Counted from the stretch's first letter, positions 24,855 through 34,078 are shown. The stretch is 64,000 nt of DNA from BD1-7 clade bacterium (GCA_902705865.1 CACSIO010000012.1:496001-560000), one strand, 5' to 3'. The notes: a model not told the origin generated them from the letters alone. Program-made: numbers and translations.

Positions 24855-27101
24855 ATGAAAAACCGATTGTTTATTACCTGCCCTAAAGGGGTTGAACTGT
24901 TACTTGAAGACGAAGTGCAAACACTTGGGCTGGACAGTATCCAGCAGTCGGTCGGCGGTATTTTTGCCGAAGGTGACCTTGCCGCAGTTTACCGTGTCTG
25001 TCTTTGGTCGCGATTGGCTAATCGGGTAATTTGGCTTCTTGCAGAGGCTGAAGTACGTACCAAAGAAGATCTTTATCGATCTGTTCGTGATGTGTATTGG
25101 CCTGGGTGTTTTGCATTGAACAAAACCTTCTCTGTCGATTTCAAGGGTACTAACCGATTTATTAAGCACTCTAACTACGGTGGTCAGCTGGTTAAAGATG
25201 GCATTGTTGATGCGTTTAATGCTGAAGTGGGTGAACGACCCAATGTTGATTCTCAGTCTGCACAAGTGCATATATTTGCCTCGGTAAAACGAAACCGGTT
25301 TATGGTGGGCGTTGATATGGCCGGCGGCAGCTTGCATCGTCGTGGCTATCGACTTGCGGGTGCTAAAGCACCGCTGAAAGAAAACTTGGCCGCAGCATTA
25401 CTGGTACGTGCGGGAGTGAAAACCGGCGAAATACAGCCGGTTGTGGATCCTATGTGTGGATCCGGTACGCTGTTGATTGAAGCCATATTGACCATGCTGA
25501 ATATCGCGCCTGCGATTCAGCGACCGTCATTCGGGTTTGAGCAAATATTGCGTCACCAGCCAGCGTTGTGGAAGGAAATATATCAAGATGCTGTCGATAA
25601 ACGCGATGCCGCGTTTGCTAGCGAAGCGCGTTTAATAGCATATGGATACGATGCCGATGGGCGTTCTATTATGGCTGCAAGAGACAACGCGACGCGTGCA
25701 GGTGTGGCAGAGTTTATTGAATTTAAACCTCAATCATTAAAAGATTTTGCGCCTGCGTTACCCGAGCCTGGAGTGCTTGTATGTAACCCTCCGTATGGTG
25801 AACGATTGTCTGATCGTAATCAGCTGTTCGGCTTGTATCAGTTGCTAGGGCAAAAGCTGCGCCAGCATTGTGAAGGTTGGGAAGCAGCAATCCTGAGTTC
25901 TGATGATGATTTAATCAAAGCACTGGGGCTCCAAAAATCCCGCGCGTATCAGTTTATGAATGGTGCGTTAAAAGCACAGTGGGTGTTGTTCAAATTGTAT
26001 CGTAAGGACAAAACCCTCAATCCTCCCGCAGAGCTGGCACCTAGCGTCAAGATTAGTGAAGGTAACGTTTGGGAGAAAAGTGCTGCCAGAAGAAACAACG
26101 AACAAGCTGTCTCGACACCATCTGAGAATGCGGTAGATGGGCCGCAATCCGAGCGATTCAAAAAAGGGGTGGATATGGTATCCAACCGCCTGCGAAAGAA
26201 TCGAAAACATCTGAAAAAGTGGCTTAAAAGAGCTGATACAGATGCTTACAGAATTTATGACGCAGATATGCCAGAGTATGCCTTTGCGTTGGATTGCTAT
26301 GGCGAATTTTTTCAGATCACTGAGTACTCCGCACCTAAGTCGGTTGATAAATTCGCCGCGTTTAGTCGTCGGCAGCAGTTTGAAGAAGCCGTTAGAGAGG
26401 TGTTTGAGCTGACGCCCGGGCAGTTGTTCTTCAAAGAGCGAACCCGCCAAAAGGGTACGAGCCAATACGTGAAGCTGGATGATTCCAAAGCATTTTTCAG
26501 AGTGCAGGAAGGTAATGCACACTTGTTAGTCAATCTGAAAGACTACCTCGACACGGGTTTATTTTTGGATCATAGGCCGGTACGCAAAATGATTGGCGAA
26601 CAGGCTAAGGGCAAGCGATTCCTGAATCTTTTCGCTTACACCAGCGCAGCAACCGTACAAGCTGCTCAAGGCGGCGCATTGGCTTCTGTCAGTGTTGATA
26701 TGTCGCAGACATACCAGAGTTGGTCTTTGCGTAACTTTAAAGCGAATCGCCTCGACCTCAAACGCCATTTGCTGGTGCGAGCTAACGTTATTGACTGGTT
26801 GTCAGAAGCGCGAGATCAATTTGATCTAATTTTTTTGGATCCGCCGAGCTTCTCCAATTCTAAACGCATGGACGACACGTTCGATGTTCAACGCGACCAC
26901 GTTAACCTGATTCACAAAACCATGGGGCGACTTAATCAGGAAGGCACCCTGATATTTTCTAACAATCGCCGTGGGTTTCGACTAGATAAGGTGTTGGAGT
27001 CTCATTTCGATATTCAGGATATTACGGCAAAAACTATCGACGAGGACTTCAAACGTAACGCTAAGATTCATCAATGCTGGATAATTTCCCATAAGAAATA
27101 G
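24855..27101 (+). CDS. rlmL: Bifunctional 23S rRNA methyltransferase RlmKL (m2G2445 and m7G2069)
   Basis: The 748-residue fused enzyme modifies two guanines of helix 74 in 23S rRNA. The N-terminal half is RlmL: a ferredoxin-like/THUMP region (about 1-160, with F-I-T-C-P-K-G-V-E) and a Rossmann methyltransferase with D-P-M-C-G-S-G-T-L-L-I-E-A (about 199-211) and catalytic N-P-P-Y-G-E-R. The C-terminal half is RlmK: F-L-N-L-F-A-Y-T-S-A-A-T as the SAM-binding motif and L-D-P-P-S-F-S-N-S-K-R-M as the active-site motif. A linker of about 60 residues between the two halves is Ala/Glu/Ser-rich. Length compares with 702 in E. coli. Confidence 0.97.
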   Translation: MKNRLFITCPKGVELLLEDEVQTLGLDSIQQSVGGIFAEGDLAAVYRVCLWSRLANRVIWLLAEAEVRTKEDLYRSVRDVYWPGCFALNKTFSVDFKGTNRFIKHSNYGGQLVKDGIVDAFNAEVGERPNVDSQSAQVHIFASVKRNRFMVGVDMAGGSLHRRGYRLAGAKAPLKENLAAALLVRAGVKTGEIQPVVDPMCGSGTLLIEAILTMLNIAPAIQRPSFGFEQILRHQPALWKEIYQDAVDKRDAAFASEARLIAYGYDADGRSIMAARDNATRAGVAEFIEFKPQSLKDFAPALPEPGVLVCNPPYGERLSDRNQLFGLYQLLGQKLRQHCEGWEAAILSSDDDLIKALGLQKSRAYQFMNGALKAQWVLFKLYRKDKTLNPPAELAPSVKISEGNVWEKSAARRNNEQAVSTPSENAVDGPQSERFKKGVDMVSNRLRKNRKHLKKWLKRADTDAYRIYDADMPEYAFALDCYGEFFQITEYSAPKSVDKFAAFSRRQQFEEAVREVFELTPGQLFFKERTRQKGTSQYVKLDDSKAFFRVQEGNAHLLVNLKDYLDTGLFLDHRPVRKMIGEQAKGKRFLNLFAYTSAATVQAAQGGALASVSVDMSQTYQSWSLRNFKANRLDLKRHLLVRANVIDWLSEARDQFDLIFLDPPSFSNSKRMDDTFDVQRDHVNLIHKTMGRLNQEGTLIFSNNRRGFRLDKVLESHFDIQDITAKTIDEDFKRNAKIHQCWIISHKK

Positions 27102-27469
27102 TATTAATGTTAGTTGGTACACATTTTTTTTCTTGACGAAGTAGAAGGGTGGTTATTTTTGAGTTTTTAGTTAGAATTGGAGGTCTTCTGGTCTTGCCTA
27201 TAATTAAACGTTATAAAGGCTGTGATTCATCCTGCGCTGAACTGGGCACGATGAATCATCGTAAAGATCTGTTCTTAGGGGCATTTCATTCGACTGGAGG
27301 CCACATTTCTTTTGTATTTGGTTGAGATTATCTGCCAGAAATCAAAGGTGTGTGGGTGCAGGGGAAGTTACTGCAATTAGATAGAAGCTCAATAGCAATT
27401 TGATTCTCAAACAAATTGTTTTTATCTCATTACTTTCGATCAAATTAAGGTCTTAGGGAGAAGGTTCGA
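27102..27469 (+). promoter_or_regulatory. csrA upstream region with promoter and leader hairpin
   Basis: A TTGGAG (27177-27182) and TATAAT (27199-27204) spaced by 16 bases look like a sigma-70 promoter, giving a leader of about 260 bases. A 9-bp inverted repeat, TGATTCATC (27223-27231) and GATGAATCA (27250-27258), lies early in that leader. Several GGA motifs (in ACTGGAGG, AGGGGAAG and the ribosome binding site AGGGAGAAGG at 27455-27464) are potential CsrA-binding sites. CsrA autoregulation through such motifs is known in E. coli, but this leader itself is untested. Confidence 0.5.
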
Positions 27470-27664
27470 ATGCTGATACTCACTCGTCGAGTTCAGGAAG
27501 CATTGGTTATAGGGGAAAACGTGACTGTGACTGTGCTTAGTGTCAAAGGCAATCAAGTGCGTTTAGGAATTGATGCACCAGCTGATGTAAAAGTCCATCG
27601 TGAAGAAATCTATCGTCGTGTTAAACAGGCAGCAGAACAGGAACAAGCTGAAACTGAAGCCTAA
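27470..27664 (+). CDS. csrA: Carbon storage regulator CsrA/RsmA
   Basis: CsrA is a small homodimeric RNA-binding protein that represses or stabilises mRNAs by binding GGA motifs at ribosome binding sites. The 64-residue protein has the invariant start M-L-I-L-T-R-R, the RNA-contact Arg in N-Q-V-R-L-G-I, and V-H-R-E-E-I-Y at the C-terminal contact. The tail after residue 52 is Glu/Gln-rich. The ribosome binding site contains GGA, consistent with autoregulation. Confidence 0.98.
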   Translation: MLILTRRVQEALVIGENVTVTVLSVKGNQVRLGIDAPADVKVHREEIYRRVKQAAEQEQAETEA

Positions 27665-27878
27665 TTCACTGCGTTTGAGCGGGTCATGGATGGCCTGTTG
27701 ATTTATCCCCGCCAGTTTTTATCGTCCTTTCTATTTAGCAACTCAATCTTTTCCGTAATCTCGCTCGATACTCCCTTAGTCGTTTTTGCGATACGTTTGC
27801 CACGTTAGTCTCTAGAAGCATTTGCACTGTCGTTTACTGCCGTTACAATCTGCAGTTCGATCAAATGACAACGTACCC

Positions 27879-30800
27879 ATGACCGCTGATAGACCTACCC
27901 CAGAGATTACCCCGGCAGATATCGCCAAGACACTGAAAAAAGACCGATTTCACCTGACTCGCCAGTTAAAAAAATTGCAGAGTTTTAGTTTTAATCGAGA
28001 TGATTCAATCAAGCAGTTCGAGAAGCTTAATGGCCGGCTTGTTGATCAATGCCGCCATTCGCAGAAGATCCTTGCTGCCCGTAAAGATATTACGCTGGAG
28101 ATTGAATATCCAGATTTGCCAATTAGCCAGCGTCGGGATGAGATAGCTGAGCTTATTCGCAAACATCAAGTCGTGGTAGTTGCCGGTGAAACGGGCTCAG
28201 GGAAAACAACCCAGCTGAGTAAATTGTGCCTGGATTTAGGACGCGGCCGCGAAGGGCTTATTGGCCATACGCAGCCACGGCGAGTTGCAGCCAGCGCGGT
28301 TGCGACCCGAGTTGCTGAAGAGGTCGGGGTGACGCTTGGGCAAGAAGTGGGTTATCAAGTGCGGTTTACCGACCACAGTACCGATACAACCTTATTGAAG
28401 CTCATGACTGACGGCGTGCTTCTTGCTGAAATCCCACATGATCGGTTTCTCGAAAAATACGACACACTGATTATCGATGAAGCCCATGAGCGCTCACTGA
28501 ATATTGATTTCCTACTTGGCTATATTAAGCGCATTTTACCCAGACGGCCGGATCTTAAAGTCATCATCACCTCGGCGACCATCGACTTGGAGAAGTTCTC
28601 AGTACATTTTGATAATGCGCCAGTTATTGAGGTGAGTGGCCGTACCTGGCCTGTTGATATGGAATACCGGTCGTTGGGTGAGATTGGTGATGGGGTTGAT
28701 CTGAGCGAGGGTATCTATCAAGTTGTTAAAGAGATTGAAGCCAATGAAAAGGCTTCGCCAGAAAAGTCTCAGCTTGGTGATGTGCTGGTGTTTCTGCCCG
28801 GTGAACATCACATTCGTGAAGCATCCCTGTTGCTAAGACGTTCAGATCTGCGTCAAACGCAAATCTTGCCTTTATACGCGCGTCTCAATTCAGCAGAACA
28901 TCGCAAAATATTTAATCCTGACAAAACAGCCGGCAGGCGAATTATCCTTGCAACCAATGTGGCCGAAACATCCTTGACCGTGCCGGGCATCCGCTATGTG
29001 ATCGATTCAGGTCTGGCGCGTATGTCTCGCTATAGTCACAGAGCAAAAGTACAGCGTTTGCCGATCGAGAAAGTATCTCAAGCCAGCGCTAACCAGCGTG
29101 CGGGTCGCTGCGGTCGTATCGGCCCGGGAATATGTTACCGGTTGTACGATGAAACTGATTTCACAACACGGGACGCATTTACACAACCAGAGATTCAGCG
29201 TACGAATCTATCGGCGGTTATTCTGCAAATGCAAATCATGCGGCTTGGCCTCGTTGAAGATTTCCCCTTCCTTGAGCCGCCAGATCAGCGCTTAATAAAT
29301 GATGGAACCAAGCAACTGGTGGAGCTCGCTGCGCTGACACCGACACGCCAATTGACCGATACGGGTCGCCAGCTGGCGCAATTGCCTGTTGACCCGCGGC
29401 TTGCTCGTATTGTGGTTGAAGCGGCGAAGGAAGATTGCCTCAAGGAAGTATTGGTAATTGCAGCAGCATTGAGTATTCAAGATCCCCGAGATGCCCCAGC
29501 AGACAAGCGTGAGGCTGCACGTGAGAAGCATAGCCGGTTTAAAGATACAGAATCAGACTTCGTCAGTTTGTTAGCTCTTTGGGATTATGTCGAAGAGCAA
29601 CGACAGGCCTTGTCTCGAAACCAGTTTCGCCGAATGTGCCAGAAAGAGTTTTTATCTTGGCAGCGATTGGGTGAATGGCGTGAAACTCACGCGCAGATTA
29701 AACGTATCTGTCATCGTCTTGGTTTTAAAGAAAATATCGAGGCGCGTGATTATAACCGCGTACACCGAGCACTGCTGACTGGCTTGCTGACGAATATTGG
29801 TTTCCAAGCCGAACCGAAATTATTTGATGGAACACGGAATCGTAAGTTTCGTTTATTCCCGACATCGCACCTTGCGCGCAAACCGCCAAAATGGGTAATG
29901 GCGGGAGACCTGATAGAAACATCGCAGCTGTATGGACACAATGTCGCTCGCATTGATCCGGAGTGGTTGTTGGACATCGCAGCGCACCTTCTCAAGCATA
30001 CCTATTTTGAACCTCACTGGAGCACTAAACAAAATCAGGCGCTTGCTTATCAGAAAACCAGCCTCTATGGCCTGGTAATTGAAGAGAAAAAGCGGGTCAG
30101 TTTTAGCCAAATCGACCCGGTTGTTTCACGGGAGCTATTTATTCGCAGTGGATTAGTTGAAGAGCAGTTGCGCACTAATGCGCCTTTTTATCGACACAAT
30201 CGAAAGTTGCGTTCTGACATTGCCGGCATAGAAGAAAAATCTCGTCGCCGCGATCTGCTGGCGAATGATGATGATATTTACCAATTCTATGATCAACGTG
30301 TTCCTGAAACCGTTACTAACTTAGCGTCATTTGATCGATGGCGTAAAAAAGCCGAGAAGAAAGAACCTAAGCTGCTGTTTGCTGATGAGACTTTGTTTTG
30401 TTCATCCGATGCGGGAGATGCGGTAGATGGTCAATTCCCGGATCATATTGATCATAAAGACGTCAGTTATGCGTTGTCGTATCGTTTTCAGCCCGGTCAT
30501 AAAGATGATGGTATAACCGTTCGGGTGCCGGTTACGACGCTTAATCGGGTGCCCCGCTTTCTGTTTGAGTGGTTGGTACCTGGATTATTGATGGAAAAAT
30601 GCGAAGCGTTACTGCGTGTTTTGCCGAAGCAGTATCGACGTGCATTGGTGCCGATTCCACAGACTGCAGCGCGCATCGTGCCTGAGTTGCAGGCGTCTGA
30701 TGCCTCTTTGTGCCAATCGCTAGCCGCTATGATTAAGAAATTAAACGGTCTGGATATTCCACCTGATGCGTGGAACCCCGAAGCGGTAGATGACTATTAT

Positions 30801-31805
30801 CGGGTGCAGTTTCACCTGATCGGCGAAGATAACGAGACGTTGTCGAGGAGTCGTGATCTGGGATATTTGCTCAAAACCTACGGTCACATGGTACAAGACG
30901 CGTTAGACAATAAAGTGGTCAAAGCTGCTGAGACATATACGCGATGGACATTTGGAGATATCTCTAAGGAAAAAGAATTCGTTCAGGCCGGAAGCCGTGT
31001 TAAATCCTTCCCTGCAATTAAAGATAACGGTGATAGCGTATCGCTAACATTAGCGGATTACCCGCATGTTCAGGCGCAAGTTCATCGTAAGGGATTAGTG
31101 CGTCTGGCGATGCTGACTTTACCTCAACAGGTGAAGTATTTACGCAAGGAGATGCTGCGTGGAAACGAGCTACAACTCAAGCTTAGTGCGGAGTATGACA
31201 AAAAACAGTTAGTCGAAGATTTGATTGCAGCCAGCTTCAATCATTGTTTCTTTGGTGACGAACTTGTATTTGATCAAGAAGGTTTTGAATCACGTATAAA
31301 ACACAAAAGAGGGCATTTATCACAAATCGCTAACGAATTAGAAGAGGTAGTGCGGGCCGTTGTTAATGATGATTATAATGCCCGACAAGCGCTGATGAAG
31401 TTAGATGGTAAGACATATGCGGCGGTGATCGCGGATGTTGAATATCAGCGCCGCCATTTGGTATTTCCTGGGTTTGTTTATGAAACCCCGATAGAGAGCT
31501 TGAAGGAGTTGCCCAAATATTACGCTGCGATGGCTTATCGATTGGAGCGACTCCAAAATCAATTGAGCAAGGATTTGAAATATACCGCAGATTTGGCTGA
31601 GATTCGCCAACAAATGGACGAATTAGAAGAGGCATACCCGGGTGTGCTGACTATGGAAAGTTCGATAAAGTATCGTTGGATGTTAGAAGAATATAGAGTG
31701 TCGTTGTTTGCTCAGCAGTTGAAAACCCGTTTTCCGATTTCGAAGAAACGGCTAGAGAAACAATGGCAAGGGGTACTGACGGAGCGAAGAGATACGATTA
31801 TTTGA
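27879..31805 (+). CDS. hrpA: ATP-dependent RNA helicase HrpA (DEAH box)
   Basis: HrpA is a DEAH-box helicase involved in rescue of stalled ribosomes and mRNA processing. The start ATG 27879 gives 1308 residues (E. coli 1300); an in-frame extension to 27822 is unlikely. Motifs in order: Walker A G-E-T-G-S-G-K-T-T-Q, Ia T-Q-P-R-R-V-A-A, DEAH box I-I-D-E-A-H-E-R-S, motif III S-A-T-I-D, motif V A-T-N-V-A-E-T-S-L-T and motif VI Q-R-A-G-R-C-G-R. Then come the HA2/OB domains and the long HrpA-specific C-terminal region (DUF3418-like) with R-F-P-I-S-x-K-R-L near the end. It is the third gene of a plus-strand block after csrA but spaced by more than 200 bases from it. Confidence 0.97.
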   Translation: MTADRPTPEITPADIAKTLKKDRFHLTRQLKKLQSFSFNRDDSIKQFEKLNGRLVDQCRHSQKILAARKDITLEIEYPDLPISQRRDEIAELIRKHQVVVVAGETGSGKTTQLSKLCLDLGRGREGLIGHTQPRRVAASAVATRVAEEVGVTLGQEVGYQVRFTDHSTDTTLLKLMTDGVLLAEIPHDRFLEKYDTLIIDEAHERSLNIDFLLGYIKRILPRRPDLKVIITSATIDLEKFSVHFDNAPVIEVSGRTWPVDMEYRSLGEIGDGVDLSEGIYQVVKEIEANEKASPEKSQLGDVLVFLPGEHHIREASLLLRRSDLRQTQILPLYARLNSAEHRKIFNPDKTAGRRIILATNVAETSLTVPGIRYVIDSGLARMSRYSHRAKVQRLPIEKVSQASANQRAGRCGRIGPGICYRLYDETDFTTRDAFTQPEIQRTNLSAVILQMQIMRLGLVEDFPFLEPPDQRLINDGTKQLVELAALTPTRQLTDTGRQLAQLPVDPRLARIVVEAAKEDCLKEVLVIAAALSIQDPRDAPADKREAAREKHSRFKDTESDFVSLLALWDYVEEQRQALSRNQFRRMCQKEFLSWQRLGEWRETHAQIKRICHRLGFKENIEARDYNRVHRALLTGLLTNIGFQAEPKLFDGTRNRKFRLFPTSHLARKPPKWVMAGDLIETSQLYGHNVARIDPEWLLDIAAHLLKHTYFEPHWSTKQNQALAYQKTSLYGLVIEEKKRVSFSQIDPVVSRELFIRSGLVEEQLRTNAPFYRHNRKLRSDIAGIEEKSRRRDLLANDDDIYQFYDQRVPETVTNLASFDRWRKKAEKKEPKLLFADETLFCSSDAGDAVDGQFPDHIDHKDVSYALSYRFQPGHKDDGITVRVPVTTLNRVPRFLFEWLVPGLLMEKCEALLRVLPKQYRRALVPIPQTAARIVPELQASDASLCQSLAAMIKKLNGLDIPPDAWNPEAVDDYYRVQFHLIGEDNETLSRSRDLGYLLKTYGHMVQDALDNKVVKAAETYTRWTFGDISKEKEFVQAGSRVKSFPAIKDNGDSVSLTLADYPHVQAQVHRKGLVRLAMLTLPQQVKYLRKEMLRGNELQLKLSAEYDKKQLVEDLIAASFNHCFFGDELVFDQEGFESRIKHKRGHLSQIANELEEVVRAVVNDDYNARQALMKLDGKTYAAVIADVEYQRRHLVFPGFVYETPIESLKELPKYYAAMAYRLERLQNQLSKDLKYTADLAEIRQQMDELEEAYPGVLTMESSIKYRWMLEEYRVSLFAQQLKTRFPISKKRLEKQWQGVLTERRDTII

Positions 31806-31957
31806 CACAAACGGTGTTTTAAAACGTATCGGCAATTGTCATAACGAAAAAAGTATTGTTTTTGTTTGTTATGCAACATGTGTAGACCAATAGTGGATTA
31901 TTAGCGTAAAGATTCTACTATTTATCGTCAGAGCCTGTATTTAAGTTGTTCATAAAT

Positions 31958-31984
31958 AAGAACTAAGCTGGCATGGCAGTTCTT
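31958..31984 (+). promoter_or_regulatory. Inverted repeat upstream of the hvfA-like gene
   Basis: AAGAACT (31958-31964) and AGTTCTT (31978-31984) are perfect 7-bp arms separated by 13 bases. They lie 23 bases upstream of the hvfA ATG and just ahead of the AAGGAG ribosome binding site (31995-32000). The repeat could be an operator for a metal- or stress-responsive regulator or a hairpin in the leader. I cannot assign the regulator. Confidence 0.4.
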
Positions 31985-32007
31985 CAACTAGGAAAAGGAG
32001 TCACTTG

Positions 32008-32298
32008 ATGACTAAGCAAACTAAAAAACCATTAGCTACAGCGCTGGGCGCTGCGTTCTTGGCTTCAGCAATTGCACCTGTTGCTTCTGCAGATGTTAAC
32101 CCTTTCAGTGCTAACCCACTGAGCAGTGGTTACGAGCAAATCAACAAGCAGTCATCTGAAGGCAAATGCGGTGAAGGTAAATGCGGCGGCAAAAAAGCCT
32201 CTTAAGAAGGTAAATGTGGCGAGGGCAAATGCGGCGGCGAGAAAGGCAAGAAAGCTGAAGGTAAGTGTGGTGAAGGCAAGTGCGGTGGTAAGCACTAA
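32008..32298 (+). pseudogene. hvfA: HvfA/bufferin-like metallophore RiPP precursor with in-frame TAA at codon 66
   Basis: The ATG at 32008, preceded by AAGGAG at 31995-32000, opens a 97-codon frame interrupted by TAA at 32203-32205. The same frame continues without another stop to TAA at 32296-32298. The N-terminus is a signal peptide cleaved near V-A-S-A at residue 28. Three near-identical EGKCGEGKCGG units follow, at residues 51-61, 67-77 and 84-94, with six Cys in all (54, 59, 70, 75, 87, 92). HvfA-type precursors have such EGKCG motifs, in which the Cys is converted to a metal-binding oxazolone-thioamide by the MNIO enzyme HvfB with HvfC. The stop falls directly after unit 1, so an unread product would be 65 residues with only two motifs. 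It may be a truncated but functional precursor, a recent nonsense change, readthrough, or a sequencing error. The hvfB start is 25 bases downstream. Confidence 0.85.
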
Positions 32299-32323
32299 TC
32301 TCACCATTTGAGGAACTGAGCTT

Positions 32324-33175
32324 ATGCAGCAAGACGTTGTCCGAGGTGCCGGGCTTGGTTTAAGACGGGCTATGATGAGCCCGTCTTATAACCTCGATGT
32401 TTCGGCGGTAGACTTCATGGAAGTCGCTCCAGAGAATTGGATCAATGTAGGCGGGCGTTTTGGTAAAGCGTTTCGGTCTATTGCAGAACAAGTCCCTGTT
32501 ACACTACACGGTTTGTCACTCGATTTGGGTGGTATTCGCGATATCGATGTTGATCTCGTAACCAACATTCGACAATTTATGGACACATTCGATTGTCCTC
32601 TATATTCCGAGCATTTAAGTTACTGTGCTGATCAAGGCCACTTGTATGACTTAATGCCGATTCCCTTTACTGATGACGCTGTGAAAGTTTGTGCACAGCG
32701 TATTCGACAAGTTCAAGACATACTGCAACGGCGAATGGCGATTGAAAATGTGTCCTATTATGCCGCGCCTCATCAGCAGTTGTCAGAGATCGATTTTATC
32801 AATGCGGTCGTCGCTGAAGCCGATTGCGACTTGCTCCTCGATGTAAATAACATTGTGGTTAATGCGATTAATCATCGTTATGACCCGGTCGCATTCTTAA
32901 AAGCGTTACCCGGCGATCGTACTACCTATATCCATGTGGCTGGCCATTTTAACGAAGCTGAAGACCTCCGTGTAGATACTCACGGCGCAGATGTTATTGA
33001 TGATGTTTGGCAGTTACTTGAAGAGGCGTACAAAACGTTTGGTGTGTTACCAACGCTTTTGGAACGTGATTTTAATATCCCCGAGATGGATGGGTTAGTG
33101 CTTGAAGTTGAGCGAATCCGAGAAATCCAACAAAAGGTTAGTGAGCAAGCTAACAATAATCTGGCCAGTGCCTGA
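32324..33175 (+). CDS. hvfB: HvfB-like MNIO enzyme (DUF692, multinuclear nonheme iron oxidase)
   Basis: This 283-residue TIM-barrel protein belongs to the DUF692/MNIO family, which uses iron ions to convert precursor Cys residues to modified heterocycles. Conserved segments are G-L-G-L-R, the metal-binding L-H-G-L-S-L-D-L-G-G, S-E-H-L-S-Y, I-E-N-V-S-Y-Y, D-V-N-N-I-V-V-N, H-V-A-G-H, D-T-H-G and L-L-E-R-D-F-N. They supply the His, Glu and Asp ligands expected for the cluster. It follows the hvfA-like precursor and precedes the DUF2063 partner gene, the normal HvfA-HvfB-HvfC order. The precursor's in-frame stop is therefore the odd element, while the enzyme appears intact. Confidence 0.93.
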   Translation: MQQDVVRGAGLGLRRAMMSPSYNLDVSAVDFMEVAPENWINVGGRFGKAFRSIAEQVPVTLHGLSLDLGGIRDIDVDLVTNIRQFMDTFDCPLYSEHLSYCADQGHLYDLMPIPFTDDAVKVCAQRIRQVQDILQRRMAIENVSYYAAPHQQLSEIDFINAVVAEADCDLLLDVNNIVVNAINHRYDPVAFLKALPGDRTTYIHVAGHFNEAEDLRVDTHGADVIDDVWQLLEEAYKTFGVLPTLLERDFNIPEMDGLVLEVERIREIQQKVSEQANNNLASA

Positions 33176-33189
33176 GTCAGGACGAATCC

Positions 33190-33966
33190 ATGTTTGAGTT
33201 TCAAAAACAGCAGGCTGCATTTGCAGCCCACATCCGTAACCCGGAGACAAATGCCGGGCCCGAGAATATTGAAGCACGAAGGCTGAAGGTTTATACCGAG
33301 TTATTTTTTAATAACATCGAAGGTTTTATCAGTGGTGGTTTCCCAGTACTGAAATCACTATTTTCTGAAGAAGCTTGGCTCGAAATGGTGCGAGGATTTG
33401 TCGAGCATCACCAATCCCATACCCCGTATTTTCTAGAAATCTCCGAAGAATTTCTTGCTTATCTTGAGAATGACCAGCTGACTATCCATGACGAATTTCC
33501 GTTTGCACGTGAACTGGCTCATTACGAGTGGCTGGAGTTGGCGTTAGACGTCGCCGACGAAGAACATGATCGCACCGGTTTGGATGCCAATGGTAATTTA
33601 CTTGAGCAGGTGCCGATTGTATCGAGCTTGGCTTGGCCTGTGGTTTATCAATGGCCAGTGCATGAAATTCGTCGAGACTCGATTCCTGGCGCTCCTTCAC
33701 AGCAACCTGTTTGTATCGTTGTTTACCGAAATCGAATGGATGAAGTTGCCTTTCTTGAGGTTAATCCGGTGACTTTGCGATTGCTTGAGATATTAACCGT
33801 GAGTGATGACCACGAAGCGGTACCGGACAAAACCGGTGAACAGGCACTGACGCAGATCGCTGAAGAAATGCAGCAATCTGATGTTTCGGCCATTATTGAG
33901 TTTGGTTCATCAATTCTCGAACAATTACGTTCTTTAGGGATTATTCTCGGTGCGGTGAGTCGCTGA
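33190..33966 (+). CDS. hvfC: HvfC-like RiPP-recognition partner (DUF2063)
   Basis: This 258-residue protein is the partner that binds the precursor and presents it to the MNIO enzyme. Its N-terminal DUF2063 domain has the signature F-Q-x-x-F-A-x-H-I-R and R-L-x-V-Y-x-x-L-F-F-N-N-I-E-G-F, and then F-P-V-L-K-S-L-F-S-E-E-A-W. The C-terminal part (about 150-258) is a second domain (V-E/V-N-P-V-T-L-R-L-L-E-I) typical of HvfC. It lies 14 bases after hvfB. No DoxX-like (HvfD) gene follows; the next gene is an unrelated DUF2288 protein. Confidence 0.9.
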   Translation: MFEFQKQQAAFAAHIRNPETNAGPENIEARRLKVYTELFFNNIEGFISGGFPVLKSLFSEEAWLEMVRGFVEHHQSHTPYFLEISEEFLAYLENDQLTIHDEFPFARELAHYEWLELALDVADEEHDRTGLDANGNLLEQVPIVSSLAWPVVYQWPVHEIRRDSIPGAPSQQPVCIVVYRNRMDEVAFLEVNPVTLRLLEILTVSDDHEAVPDKTGEQALTQIAEEMQQSDVSAIIEFGSSILEQLRSLGIILGAVSR

Positions 33967-34078
33967 AACTTCGCTGTTTACTGCACTAATCCTACCTTCC
34001 CTAAGCCCATTCTTTACAAGCACTGTTAACCCTAGAATAATACCGGCTTACGTTAATATGCCGGTAGTGTTCCCCTCC

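Noticed and set aside
27665-27878. Possible terminator between csrA and hrpA
   Set aside because: A GCGGG and CCCCGCC pair with about 25 bases between them precede a T-run, but the loop is long and the stem short.
32158-32289. Short direct repeats that could be mistaken for a CRISPR or VNTR array
   Set aside because: They are in-frame coding repeats of EGKCGEGKCGG with third-position differences, and no spacer pattern exists.
32126-32311. 61-residue plus-strand frame overlapping the hvfA repeats
   Set aside because: It is the +1 shadow of the EGKCG repeats, with Lys/Ala-rich low-complexity content and no ribosome binding site of its own.
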